A stretch of DNA of 64,000 nt from JAJEEA01 sp965116765 (GCA_965116765.1 OZ220718.1:1116001-1180000); one strand, 5' to 3'. Positions 24,746 to 33,911 are shown, counted from the stretch's first letter. Program-made: numbers and translations. The notes: a model not told the origin generated them from the letters alone.

Positions 24746-25542
24746 GGGCGCCGGGCGCGCGCTCGCCGCGTGATCTCGGCGAGGATGCTCAGGGCGATCT
24801 CCTCGGGCGTCTCCGCGCCGATGTCGAGGCCGGCCGGATTGGCGATGCGGTCGAGCTGCTCCGGCGCGGCGCCGCGCGCGGCCAGCGTCTCGCGTATCCG
24901 TCCGAACCGCTTGCGGCTGGCCACCACCCCGACATATGCGGGCATCAACCGGCTGGCCGCCCACGCCGCCTCCTCGTCCCGTTGGCCGAGCGTCGCGACG
25001 ACCGCGAAGCAGCGCGCGGCGTCCTGCCCCGGGCCGGGAGGCTCGAGGGACTCGTCGCGGGTCACCAGGCGGCTCGCGTCCGGGAACAGCGTCTCGCTCG
25101 CCTCCGGATCGACCGCCTCCACCCGGTAGCCGAGCACGGCCGCCAAGCGCGCCAGCGCCTGCGCGGTGGGAGAGACCCCGAAGACCAGGAGCCGGGGCGC
25201 CGGCAGCAGCGGCTCGATGTAGATCTCCACGCTGCCTCCGCTGTGGCAGGCCATCGGAAACACCGTCAGCCCGGCACGAGGCTGCGACAGCGAATCGGGG
25301 TCGCGGACGATGCCGATCAGCCGCGGGGCTCCGTCCCCGAGGGCTGCGAGCGCTTCGCGAATCACGGTCGGGCGCGTGCAGCTTCCGCCCAGCCACCCGT
25401 GGAACTCGCCGTCCGGGGTCACGACGGCGCTGTCGCCGACCCGGGCCGAGCTCGGCGGCTCGCGGCGGACCACCGTGGCCAGCGCGAAGGCCTCGCGGCG
25501 GCCGGCGAGCTCGGACGCAAGCTGAAGCGTGTCGGTGCGCAT
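24715..25542 (-). CDS. XdhC/CoxI-family protein
   Basis: The 275-aa protein belongs to the XdhC/CoxI family, which handles and sulfurates molybdenum cofactor for Mo-hydroxylases such as CO dehydrogenase. Seen: N-terminal ALATVVRREPPSSARVGDSAVV, GGSCTRP, then a Rossmann half starting LLVFGVSPTAQALARLAAVLG, ending with NPAGLDIGAETPEEIALSILAEI. The usual Cys of GGC is kept (GGSCT). It starts seven bases after the MobA-like gene's stop. Its stop at 24715 follows a few unrelated residues (RPAGMRLRPRP) just where the repeat linker opens in the next frame, so the original protein probably continued into a YHS domain. Confidence 0.85.
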   Translation of the reverse strand: MRTDTLQLASELAGRREAFALATVVRREPPSSARVGDSAVVTPDGEFHGWLGGSCTRPTVIREALAALGDGAPRLIGIVRDPDSLSQPRAGLTVFPMACHSGGSVEIYIEPLLPAPRLLVFGVSPTAQALARLAAVLGYRVEAVDPEASETLFPDASRLVTRDESLEPPGPGQDAARCFAVVATLGQRDEEAAWAASRLMPAYVGVVASRKRFGRIRETLAARGAAPEQLDRIANPAGLDIGAETPEEIALSILAEITRRARARRPAGMRLRPRP

Positions 25543-25548
25543 CGGTGT

Positions 25549-26400
25549 TCACCCCGTCGCAGGCCCGGCGTCGTCCGCACCGGGGCCGTTTCCCGCGGCG
25601 CCGATTGCCGAGCCGGCGCCATCCGCACCGGGGCCGTTGCCTGCGGCGCCGATTGCCGAGCCGGTATCGTCCGCACCGGGGCCGTTTCCTGCGGCGCCGA
25701 CTACCGAACCGGTATCGTCCGCACCGGGGCCGTTTCCTGCGGCGCCGATTGCCGAACCGGCGTCGTCCCCGCCGGCGTCGTTACCCGCGTCGCCGACCGC
25801 CGGCTCGGCCCTGATCCGCTCGTAGTCCTCCGGAACGTCGATGTCCTGGAGCGCCGCCGGCGGCCAGGAGACCGCGACCGCCTCGTGGCGGTGCCTGCGC
25901 ACGACTTGGCGCCCGCACCCTTCTCCGGACATCTGCCGAAGCTCGGAGAACAGCGCGCGGTCGTACAGCATCGGCGGCGCGTTGACGTCCCCGTAGGCCG
26001 AGATGACGAGCGGGGCCGTGCTCTCGCGGTAACGCGCCACGAGCGTCGCGACCATGCGGGTCGTGACGAACGGCATGTCGGCCAGCATCACCACCGCCGC
26101 CCGCGCGCGCTCCGGCACGTGGGAGATTCCGGTCCGCAGCGACCGGTTGACGCCCAGCGCGTGGTCGGGATTGTCGACCGGCGTGCACGCCAGGCCCTCG
26201 AGCTCGACCCGGGCGCGCGCCGCCTCGTGGCCGACGACGACGAGGACCGGATCGAGGCCGGCGTCGATGGCGCGGCGCACCGCCCGCCTCAGCAGGGTAT
26301 CCCCGTCGAGCTCGAAGAACAGCTTGTTGCGTCCCATGCGGCTCGAGCTGCCGGCCGCGAGCACGACGCCGGCCACCGCGCCGCTCCGTTCAGCCGGCAT
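25549..26400 (-). CDS. MobA-like molybdenum cofactor nucleotidyltransferase with repeat tail
   Basis: The 283-aa protein starts as a MobA/MocA-type NTP transferase: VVLAAGSSSRMGRNKLFFEL (about 12-31), VVMLADMPFVTT and NAPPMLYDRALF. Such enzymes attach CMP or GMP to molybdopterin, as needed for CO dehydrogenase (CMP form, MCD). The catalytic domain ends near DVPEDYERIRAEP. The last 75 residues or so are four to five copies of a 16-residue repeat (GSAIGAAGNGPGADDT) from a 48-bp tandem repeat, with no known role. Its start overlaps the upstream xdhC stop by 11 bp. Confidence 0.88.
   Translation of the reverse strand: MPAERSGAVAGVVLAAGSSSRMGRNKLFFELDGDTLLRRAVRRAIDAGLDPVLVVVGHEAARARVELEGLACTPVDNPDHALGVNRSLRTGISHVPERARAAVVMLADMPFVTTRMVATLVARYRESTAPLVISAYGDVNAPPMLYDRALFSELRQMSGEGCGRQVVRRHRHEAVAVSWPPAALQDIDVPEDYERIRAEPAVGDAGNDAGGDDAGSAIGAAGNGPGADDTGSVVGAAGNGPGADDTGSAIGAAGNGPGADGAGSAIGAAGNGPGADDAGPATG
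25566..25790 (-). repeat. 48-bp tandem repeat in the MobA-like gene
   Basis: TCCGCACCGGGGCCGTT-type blocks recur at 25574, 25622, 25670 and 25718, with a decayed copy at 25766: an exact 48-bp period that keeps the reading frame. It encodes the Gly/Ala/Asp-rich C-terminal tail. Confidence 0.9.
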
Positions 26401-27508
26401 GGATGACCCCTTCCTTCTCGCGCAGGTGGCGCGGCGCGCTCGACGTGCGGACGGCCAGCAGCTCGGCCACGATGCTCACGGCCACCTGCTCCGGCCCGTC
26501 AGCACCGAGATCGAGGCCGACCGGCGCGAAGAGGCGGCCGGTCGCCGTCGCGCCGACCTGATGGAGAATCTCGTCTCTTCGGGCGCTCGGGCCCAGCAGG
26601 CCGATGTAGGGCACGGCGGTCCCGAGCAGGCGCCGGACCCACTCGCGGTCGTGCGCGAAGGAATGCGTCATCACCACCGGATAGGTGCGCGGACCGAGCG
26701 GCAGCCCGTCCACGCCGTCGTCGGGCCTGCGGTCGACGAGCTCCGCGTCGGGAAAGCGCTCGGGGGACAGGTGGGCGGGACGGTGATCGACGACGGTCAC
26801 GCGGAAGCCGGCCTGCGACGCCAGGGCCGACAGGGACATCGCGTCGTCGCCGGCGCCGCAGACGACGAGCCGCGGCGGCGGAACGTGCACCTCGGTGAAC
26901 ACGCCGACGGATTCGAGGTCGTAGCACTTCGATTCGCCGGCGGCGAGCAGCGCCTCCGCGCGCCGGGCCATCTCGCGATCGAGGCCGGGCGTCCCCGTCG
27001 AGCCGGCCGGCGGCCCGTCCGGGGCCACGAGCATCCTGCCCAGGGTCGCGGCGGGACCGCGGATGACGGTGGAGACGGCGAACGGCGCATCGCCCTCGAG
27101 CAGCGCGCGTACGCGCCGCGCCGCGTCCAGGGCGTCCTCTGACACGACCGGCTGCACGAAGATGTCGACCGCTCCGTTGCAGCCGAGGCCGAGCCCCCAC
27201 ACGGTGCTGTCGTCGTCGCCCGTCTCGTAGCGCCGGAGCCTGGGCACGCCGTCGCGCATCACGGTCATGCCGACCTCGCGTCAGCGACGGCAGCGCCCCC
27301 ACCGCGACGCACCCACGTCCGCTTCCAGGCACCCGCCGCTCACGCCCCCGCGCGTCGCGCCGCCCTCTTCCACGAGCAGCTTGGCGCCGGGGCGCCGATA
27401 CGCGGAGCCTTCGATGCGCACGACGGTCGCCATCGCCGCACGCCCGCCGGCCGCCGCCAGCTCGGCAATCCGGCTCACGATCTGCGACGTCTCCTGCCAG
27501 TGCTTCAT
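26390..27508 (-). pseudogene. XdhC-family gene split by a 33-bp insertion with a stop codon
   Basis: The N-terminal third (from MKHWQETSQIVSRI through GGVSGGCLEADV) and the rest (REVGMTVMRDG, GLGLGCNG, then Rossmann half LVVCGAGDDAMSLSALASQ) are in the same frame and together give a normal XdhC protein. Between EADV and REVG lie 33 extra bases (27281-27313) whose last codon is TGA; without them the spacing matches the family. A second start at ATG 27268 could make the C-terminal piece alone. Its role would be Mo-cofactor maturation for CoxL alongside the second XdhC protein. Either a real null allele or a sequence error; the two-ORF state may still yield partial activity. Confidence 0.7.
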
Positions 27509-27568
27509 GGGGTCGGGCGCAACGGGGCAGCCCCGCCCGATTCTACATCGGCGCATCGAAGCGAGTGC

Positions 27569-28912
27569 TCAGGACGACGCCGCGACCGCGGCCCCCGTCA
27601 CTCGGGCCGAGAGCTGCCGCAGCCCGGGACTGACCGCGACGGGATAGGCGGCCGGATGCCGGCGCGCGCGCACCGCGGCCGGCAGCGCCCGCACCGCCGC
27701 CCCGCACGCCACCTGCAGCTCGGCCACGGGAGGGCCCGCCGTGACGCGCACGCCCCGACGCATGACCGGCCTCAGCAACGGACGTCCGGCCGCGGTCTCG
27801 TCGGGCAGGCCGATCACGTCGCCGGCCGCCGCGTCGGGCGGGCCGGTACGCCAGACCTGCTTGGCGCCGGGCAGGACCTTCGTCTTGCCGGGGCTGCGCT
27901 TCGTCAGCGGCGTCATCGCCCCGTCCCTCTCGATCTCGACCAGCTTGTAGACCCCGCTCAGGGAGGGCGCGTCCGACGAGGTGCTGACCGCGGTGCCGAC
28001 CCCGAACCCGTCAATCGGCGCCGCGGAGCCGACGAGCTCGGCGATGCGATGCTCGTCGAGGTCGCCGCTGGCCAGCACCTGGGTCTCCGCGCACCCGCCC
28101 GCGTCCAGGATGGCCCTCACTTCCCGGCTGAGCGGACCGAGGTCGCCGCTGTCGAGCCTGACCCCCCCCGGGCGCAGGCCCGCCTCGACGATGGAGCGCG
28201 CGGCCGCGAGGGGATCGTAGGTGTCTATCAGCAGGACCGAGCGCGGGCCGTGCAGCTCCACGTAGCGCCGGAACGCGGTCAGCTCGTCGGGCTGCGCCAT
28301 GACCCACGAGTGGGCCATCGTCCCCGCCACCGGCAGACCGAAGCGACGGCCGGCGTCCAGGTTCGACGTGGCCCCGAACCCGGCCAGGCACGCGGCGCGG
28401 GCGGCGAGCATCGCGGCCTCGGCGCCGTGCGCGCGCCGGCCGCCGAACTCGATGACCGCCCGGCCGCGGGCCGCCTCCACCACGCGCGCCGCCTTGCTGG
28501 CGATCATGGTCTGGAAGAGGACCGTCGACAGGAGCGCAGTCTCCACGAGCTGGGCCTCCGCCAGCGGCGCCGTGACTCGCATCAGTGGCTCCCCCGCGAA
28601 CACCGGGATCCCCTCGTCGATCGCCCAGACGTCTCCGGTGAAGCGCACCCGCGGCAGGTACTCGTCGAAGAACCCGGGGCCGGCCCCGGCCAGCGCCGGG
28701 ACGGAGCGGAGGTAGGCCACGTCGTCGGGGGTGAAGCGCCACGACTCGAGGTAGTCGAGCGCCTGCTCGAGGCCCGCCGCGACGAGGAACCCGCGCGACG
28801 GCGGCAGGGCTCGCACGAAGAGCTCGAACGACGCCCGGGGCATCCCGCCGGCAGCGTGGTAGCCCGCCGCCATCGTCAGCTCGTACAGGTCGGTGGACAG
28901 CCCTCCGGGCAT
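27569..28912 (-). CDS. pncB: nicotinate phosphoribosyltransferase
   Basis: The 447-aa enzyme makes nicotinate mononucleotide from nicotinate and PRPP in NAD salvage. Marks: LSTDLYELTM at the N-terminus, EFGGRRAHG (residues about 163-171), GTMAHSWVMA with the catalytic-region His, IDTYDP, VRLDSGDL and GFGVGTAVSTS. The start is taken as ATG 28912 because the family begins with a few residues before TDLYELTM; in-frame GTG 28933 is an alternative. It is divergent from a nicotinamidase gene, so the two steps nicotinamide to nicotinate to NaMN share one control region. Confidence 0.92.
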   Translation of the reverse strand: MPGGLSTDLYELTMAAGYHAAGGMPRASFELFVRALPPSRGFLVAAGLEQALDYLESWRFTPDDVAYLRSVPALAGAGPGFFDEYLPRVRFTGDVWAIDEGIPVFAGEPLMRVTAPLAEAQLVETALLSTVLFQTMIASKAARVVEAARGRAVIEFGGRRAHGAEAAMLAARAACLAGFGATSNLDAGRRFGLPVAGTMAHSWVMAQPDELTAFRRYVELHGPRSVLLIDTYDPLAAARSIVEAGLRPGGVRLDSGDLGPLSREVRAILDAGGCAETQVLASGDLDEHRIAELVGSAAPIDGFGVGTAVSTSSDAPSLSGVYKLVEIERDGAMTPLTKRSPGKTKVLPGAKQVWRTGPPDAAAGDVIGLPDETAAGRPLLRPVMRRGVRVTAGPPVAELQVACGAAVRALPAAVRARRHPAAYPVAVSPGLRQLSARVTGAAVAASS

Positions 28913-28938
28913 GGCGAGGTGGTAATGTATCACTCACG

Positions 28939-29547
28939 ATGAGCACAAGACCTGCCGGCGGGCCGACCACGGCGGTGCTCGTCATCGACGTCCAGCGGGA
29001 CTTCTGCGCGGGCGGGGCCCTCGCCGTCCCCGGCGGCGATTCGGTGGTCCCGGTCCTCAACGACGTGATCGGCGGCGCGGCAGAGCGCCGGATGCCCGTC
29101 TACGCGAGTCGGGACTGGCATCCCGCGGCGTCACGCCACTTCGCCGCCGGGGGCGGCGTCTGGCCGGTCCACTGCGTCGCCGGCAGCGACGGCGCCCGGT
29201 TCCACCCCGACCTCCGGCTGCCGGCCGGCGCCGCCGTCGTCAGCAAGGGCGTCGAGCCCGACGAGGACGGGTTCTCGGCGTTCGACGGGCGCCTGGAAGA
29301 CGGCGCCACGCTGGAGGAGAGCCTGCGGGCGTCGGGCGTCGCCCGCCTCCTCGTCGGCGGCCTCGCGACCGACTACTGCGTGCGGCACACCGTGCTCGAT
29401 GCGTTGAAGAAGGGTTGGCTGGTGACGCTGCTGACCGACGCCGTCTCCGCCGTGGACCTCAAGCCGGATGGCGGCGCCCGGGCGCTCGACGAGATGCGGG
29501 CGGCCGGGGCCGATCTGCGCGCGTCCGCCGACCTCGATTGGTCCTGA
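28939..29547 (+). CDS. pncA: nicotinamidase (isochorismatase family)
   Basis: The 202-aa enzyme deamidates nicotinamide. Catalytic triad: Asp in VLVIDVQRDF, a Lys in VVSKGVEPDEDGFSAFDG and Cys in LATDYCVRHT; the cis-peptide segment GLATDY precedes the Cys. Metal-binding His/Asp occur in ASRDWHP. Divergent from pncB with only 26 bp between the ATGs, so promoters overlap coding sequence. The 240 bp after its stop hold no gene I can support before the cytochrome operon's 3' end. Confidence 0.92.
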   Translation: MSTRPAGGPTTAVLVIDVQRDFCAGGALAVPGGDSVVPVLNDVIGGAAERRMPVYASRDWHPAASRHFAAGGGVWPVHCVAGSDGARFHPDLRLPAGAAVVSKGVEPDEDGFSAFDGRLEDGATLEESLRASGVARLLVGGLATDYCVRHTVLDALKKGWLVTLLTDAVSAVDLKPDGGARALDEMRAAGADLRASADLDWS

Positions 29548-29787
29548 CGCTTACCCGTCTCGGACGCCAGGACGGCGGGTCACCAAACGCTCGCCGTGAA
29601 ACAGGTCACTGCATCGCGTTACGGGATGCGGTGAAACCGGCCCGCCGCGGCTCCGTTCGCCGCTCGTGCGGCGCCGTGCCCGCTCGCCGCCGAGGTAGCG
29701 AAACAACCGACCGCGACCCAGCGGCTGGAGCGTGATCCTGGACGTCCGCAAACGGACAGCCCGCCGTGGTCGCCGCGGGCCCCTGCC

Positions 29788-32661
29788 TCAGTTCCCCTGC
29801 AAGGGGCTCGGCCCCCCGCTGAAGGTCAGCAGGTAGTCGCGAATCGCCCGGATCTGCGTATCGGCGTCCGCGCCGAGTGGCCTGCCGTCCTCCGGGTGTG
29901 CGGGGAAGAGCGTGTCGGGGTACTCGGTCCAGAACGTCGGCATCCGGGTGCCCGGCTGAATGTCCAGGGGCCGAATCAGCCAGTCCAGGATCCAGTCGGG
30001 CTGCAGGCGTTCCGGCGTCATCCTCAGGTCGGGTGCGAGGTTCCCGACGTCCTGATCCTCGGGGATGGTGTCGAGCACGTGGCACTGCTGGCACTGCAGG
30101 AGCTCGAACAGATCCTCGCCCCTCTGCAACGTGTCGGCGTCGGCCGCCACCTCGTGGGTGCGGAAGGGTCCCACCGTGTCCGAGATCGCCGCGAAGTAGT
30201 CGAGCACGCCGTTCCAGTGTCCGTCGTCCAGGCCGAAGGACGGCATGCGCACTTCCAGCCAAGGCCGGATGGTGATGGGTTCGCGCAGGAACGCGTACAT
30301 CCAGTCCGGCTTGACCTTGGCCCCCTGGGGAGTCAGCAGCGGCGGGGCCAGGGACACGTCCTCCACCAGCTCGCGGTAGTCACCCCCGTCGGCCTCGATC
30401 TCGTGGCAGGCGATGCAGTTGCGGCGCCGCACGAGGTTGCGCCCGTCGATGATGGCGTCCTTGCGGGCCGAGCGCGGCACCTGGGACTCCTTCGGCTGCA
30501 CGTCGCGCTGGAAGCTCAGCACCGCGGTGGTCAGCAGCCGCGCCTCCGCCTCGGAGAAGCCGAAGTTGGGCATGCGCAGCTTCTCGAGCGGCTGCAGGAT
30601 GCGCCCGCGGTCGTAGATGCGCGGATCGAGCAGCTTCTGGTTGATCCAGTCCCGCTTCGTGTGGGGCACCTCCTCCGCGTGGATGAACGCGAAGTCGAAC
30701 TGCGGCAGCAGCTTGCTGCCCTCCTGCGAGAGCTCGATGCCGATGGGCTGAACGTCCTCGAACCCGGCGATCTCGTGGCAGCTGTAGCAGCCGTAGCGTC
30801 CGATCGCCCGCTGGCCGAGATCGAGCTGGCGCTCCTCGGGGCTCATGTCGGCGATGGCCGCCTGCGCCTCTTCGTACGGCACGATGGCCCGCATGTAGTC
30901 CAGCAGCGCCGCATCGACGTCCTCGGGCCCGTAGGTCGCGCCCGCCTCGACCCCGCCCTCGCCGGTCAGTCCCATGAGATAGGTCGCGACGTCGGCGACC
31001 TCGAAGTCGTTCAGCCGCAGGTCCGGCATGTACGTCTCGGGACTGTAGTGGCGCGGGTTCCGGATCCAGTCGAAGAGCCACACGTAGCTCGTCTTGTCGC
31101 CGATGGCCTGCAGGGGCTGTCCGAAGGTGCGTCGCGGCCCCGCCTCCTCCCGGGTCTCGTCGCCGGCGATGTGGCAGCCGAGGCAGCCGACCGACTCGAA
31201 GATGCGCTGGCCGTTCGCCGCGTTGCCGCGGCCCGGGAAGCCGATGGCCGGCTCGTGGTCCTCGGAGTTGGCGAACAGGTACGCGACGACCGCGTCGATC
31301 TCGACCTCGTTGCGCACCGTGTCCTCGGGCGAGCTGGTGTTCGAGTTGTACCAGACCCTGGGCATCCACGTGCTGGCCTTGACCGCGCGCGGGTCCCGGA
31401 TCCACCGGGCCACCCATTCCTCGTCCAGCTTCGAGGCGATCTTCGTCAGGTTCGGGCCGGGCTTGCGCTGGTCCGTGAACCCGACCGTCGTGTGGCACGC
31501 GTTGCAGCCGGCGCGCTCGTACATGCCGTAGGCGAGGTTCAGGTTGTCAGCCTCGGGAATGAACACCTCCTCCTTGTGGCACTTCGCGCACGAGGCCTCG
31601 GCCATCCCGCTCGGCAGCATCGGATAGTCCCAGAGATGGGACTCCTCCCAGTGGTACTCCTCCTCCCACGCGGCCATCTGCTCGGGGCTCGACGGGCTGT
31701 GGGCGGCGTCGACGAACGAGATCGACTGCCCCATCCCCTCGTGGCACACCGTGCACCCGGTCGTCTCCAGGGGGTGCGGCGACGAGCTGCCGACGTAGGT
31801 CTCGAGGTTGGGGTGGGTTCGGAACGGCTGCGGATAGTCCTCGTAGCCCTCCCGGTCGATGGCGAGATGGCAGGTCTGGCACCGGTCCATCTTCGGCACC
31901 CGGATGAAGTTCACGTCGTCGACGATGTTCGGGGTGATGGTCTGGCGCACGGTCAGGGTCGGCGCCATGAAGTCGAGCAGCGGGGCGTTCAGCAGGTAGT
32001 TGTCGATGAGGTTGGGCTGCATGTCGGCGAGGAGCCCGCGCAGCCGGTCGGCCTCGCCGGTCAGGGCGCCCAGCTCGTCGTTGACCGCGTCGACCTCGGC
32101 GTTGAACTCGCCGATACGGGCGCGAAGCGCGTCCCGCTCCGCCGTGAGCCGCTCGACGATCAGCCCCTCCTCGAGCCAGCGCTCGTAGAGGGCGGTGACG
32201 TCCTCCTCGCCCTCGACGTGGACCTCCCCTTCGCCTTCTCCATGACCGCCGGCCTCGTCTCGGCGGGACTCGAAGTCGTACCGGTCGACGTCGTAGTTCG
32301 CCTTGGTGAAGTTGAAGTTCCGGGTGGCGACGAAGAGCTGACGGTCCACGTCGGCGAGCTGGTCCTCGAGCTCGGCGACCTGCGCCGCGTTGACGGCGAG
32401 CCGCTGCTCCGCCTCGGTGCGGGTGGCCTCCAGCTCCGCGACGCGGGCGCGATCGACGTCCTGCTCGGCCAGAGCGAGGTCCGCGCTCGTCACCTCCTGC
32501 TCGAGGGCCCAGAACTGCCGCTGGTAGTTCTTCCATTCCCGATCGTAGTCGTCCCAGATCATCCACATCGTCGAGAAGAGCACGAAGAGGCTCGACGCGG
32601 CGAAGACCACGTTCAGGAAATCGATGTTGTAGGCGTGTCCGACTGCCCTTTTGTCTGCCAT
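29788..32661 (-). CDS. membrane-anchored octaheme c-type cytochrome of a bc complex
   Basis: The 957-aa protein has an N-terminal transmembrane helix (about 13-36), a long coiled coil (about 40-130 and 165-215), then eight CXXCH heme sites: CQTCH, CTVCH, CAKCH, CNACH, CLGCH, CYSCH, CIACH and CQQCH. Several heme regions have the W-I-R-D-P and P-x-M-P ligand pattern of cytochrome c domains. It is the last gene of the operon with Rieske and split cytochrome b and so should replace cytochrome c1 or f as electron exit. With eight hemes it may carry electrons over distance, or directly to a terminal oxidase or extracellular acceptor. No known bc subunit of this build is named here. No strong ribosome site: AGGG lies close to the ATG. 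Confidence 0.85.
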   Translation of the reverse strand: MADKRAVGHAYNIDFLNVVFAASSLFVLFSTMWMIWDDYDREWKNYQRQFWALEQEVTSADLALAEQDVDRARVAELEATRTEAEQRLAVNAAQVAELEDQLADVDRQLFVATRNFNFTKANYDVDRYDFESRRDEAGGHGEGEGEVHVEGEEDVTALYERWLEEGLIVERLTAERDALRARIGEFNAEVDAVNDELGALTGEADRLRGLLADMQPNLIDNYLLNAPLLDFMAPTLTVRQTITPNIVDDVNFIRVPKMDRCQTCHLAIDREGYEDYPQPFRTHPNLETYVGSSSPHPLETTGCTVCHEGMGQSISFVDAAHSPSSPEQMAAWEEEYHWEESHLWDYPMLPSGMAEASCAKCHKEEVFIPEADNLNLAYGMYERAGCNACHTTVGFTDQRKPGPNLTKIASKLDEEWVARWIRDPRAVKASTWMPRVWYNSNTSSPEDTVRNEVEIDAVVAYLFANSEDHEPAIGFPGRGNAANGQRIFESVGCLGCHIAGDETREEAGPRRTFGQPLQAIGDKTSYVWLFDWIRNPRHYSPETYMPDLRLNDFEVADVATYLMGLTGEGGVEAGATYGPEDVDAALLDYMRAIVPYEEAQAAIADMSPEERQLDLGQRAIGRYGCYSCHEIAGFEDVQPIGIELSQEGSKLLPQFDFAFIHAEEVPHTKRDWINQKLLDPRIYDRGRILQPLEKLRMPNFGFSEAEARLLTTAVLSFQRDVQPKESQVPRSARKDAIIDGRNLVRRRNCIACHEIEADGGDYRELVEDVSLAPPLLTPQGAKVKPDWMYAFLREPITIRPWLEVRMPSFGLDDGHWNGVLDYFAAISDTVGPFRTHEVAADADTLQRGEDLFELLQCQQCHVLDTIPEDQDVGNLAPDLRMTPERLQPDWILDWLIRPLDIQPGTRMPTFWTEYPDTLFPAHPEDGRPLGADADTQIRAIRDYLLTFSGGPSPLQGN

Positions 32662-32683
32662 GGCCCTAAGGGTGAAATCAGCG

Positions 32684-33763
32684 CTAGATGTTGAAGAAGA
32701 ACTCCGGAATCGCCACCACGTACTTCAGGTTGAACGCCCACCGGGTCAGCATCTTCACCGGCAGCGACAGCATCGACAGGAAGAGGATGACGGTGACGTA
32801 GTAGCGCGTCGGCCCCAGCCTCTCGTAGTACTTCGTCAAGCCCTTCCTCGCCAGCACCACCGGCAGGACCGCGACGTAGCCGATGGTCAGCAGGATGCCG
32901 AAGATCTCCCGCACGAACCAGTGGTCGGGCAGGGACATGCCGAAGCCCCGCACCCAGATGTACTCGGACAGGTCCACGTTGGTCAGCGCCTCGAGCTTGT
33001 GGATGTCCCAGTACTCGAACGGGCCGAAGAAGTTCCAGTTGGGTCCCCGCAGGAACGTCCCGAGGACGATGAGCGACGACCACAGCACGACGAACCCGAA
33101 CAGGAAGATGGTGATCTCGACCCGGCGCTCGTTGAACGTGTAGTAGCCGTTCCCCTTGGGGTTCTTGTCGATGTAGGGAATCGCCATCAGCCCCACGATG
33201 ATCAGCGACGGCAGGACCACCCCGGCCAGCCACGGGTCGAAGTAGACGAGCATCTCCTGCAGGCCGAGGAAGTACCAGGGCGCCTTCGACGGGTTGGGGG
33301 TGTTGGCGTTGTTGGCCGGCTGCTCGATGGGCGCCTCGAGCCCGATCGACCACACGATCAGGACCACCGTGCACACCACCATCGAGATCAGCTCGGTGTA
33401 GACGAGGTCGGGCCACGTCCAGACGCGGTCCTCCTCGTCCTTCTCGATCGGCGGCTGGCCGCCGGCGGCCCGGCGGTCGTTGTCGACGGCCTGCCGCATC
33501 GAGAACCACGTGAAGAACACGAGCAGGAAGATCAGCCCCACGATGGGCACGTTGTCCGGCTTGGTGATGATCAGGTTGAAGTCGGAGTCGGTGAGGCCGA
33601 ACCCGAAGAACACCGTGAGGAAGATCATCAGCCCCCAGCCCCAGCGGGTGGAGGAGAACGCCTCGCGCTTCCACACGATCAGCACCAGCGCCACCACCGT
33701 GGTGGCGAAGAACAGCTGCGGATCGGCAAACAGATCGATGAAGCCCTTCAACCCTTCCAACAT
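32684..33763 (-). CDS. cytochrome b C-terminal-type subunit (subunit IV-like) of bc complex
   Basis: A 359-aa integral membrane protein with about eight hydrophobic segments. The core KAPWYFLGLQEMLVYFDPW (about 165-183) is the Qo-site region of cytochrome b/subunit IV, where PWYF takes the place of the classical PEWY. It is longer than plastid subunit IV, with three extra helices N-terminal of that core. Start ATG 33763 has GGAG eight bases upstream. It sits between the cytochrome b gene and the octaheme cytochrome; a dispersed repeat of subfamily E lies upstream. Role: quinol oxidation with the heme-bearing b subunit. Confidence 0.88.
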   Translation of the reverse strand: MLEGLKGFIDLFADPQLFFATTVVALVLIVWKREAFSSTRWGWGLMIFLTVFFGFGLTDSDFNLIITKPDNVPIVGLIFLLVFFTWFSMRQAVDNDRRAAGGQPPIEKDEEDRVWTWPDLVYTELISMVVCTVVLIVWSIGLEAPIEQPANNANTPNPSKAPWYFLGLQEMLVYFDPWLAGVVLPSLIIVGLMAIPYIDKNPKGNGYYTFNERRVEITIFLFGFVVLWSSLIVLGTFLRGPNWNFFGPFEYWDIHKLEALTNVDLSEYIWVRGFGMSLPDHWFVREIFGILLTIGYVAVLPVVLARKGLTKYYERLGPTRYYVTVILFLSMLSLPVKMLTRWAFNLKYVVAIPEFFFNI

Positions 33764-33784
33764 GTTTCGTCTCCGCCGTCCAAG

Positions 33785-33896
33785 CCCGGGAATCGTCGCC
33801 GAACGCGACCGCAAGGTCGCGCCGCGGCCTCCGAATTACCGCCCAACCAATCCTGCCGGGAGTCTGCACCGTTCTACGGCGCAGACTCCCGGGTCT
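33785..33896 (+). repeat. dispersed hairpin repeat (site E, insert subfamily)
   Basis: A copy with the internal insert GAACGCGACCGCAAGGTCGCG, itself a small hairpin and shared with site C. It ends in the strong hairpin GGGAGTCTGCACCGTTC/CGGCGCAGACTCCC. It lies inside an operon, between two cytochrome b genes, so it would be transcribed and could affect the ratio of the two subunits. Confidence 0.8.
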
Positions 33897-33911
33897 CAGA
33901 CCCGACCCGCT

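Noticed and set aside
27281..27283. In-frame TGA of xdhC as a selenocysteine codon
   Set aside because: No XdhC is known with selenocysteine at this place, no SECIS-like hairpin is evident, and the ten codons before the TGA are also extra relative to the family.
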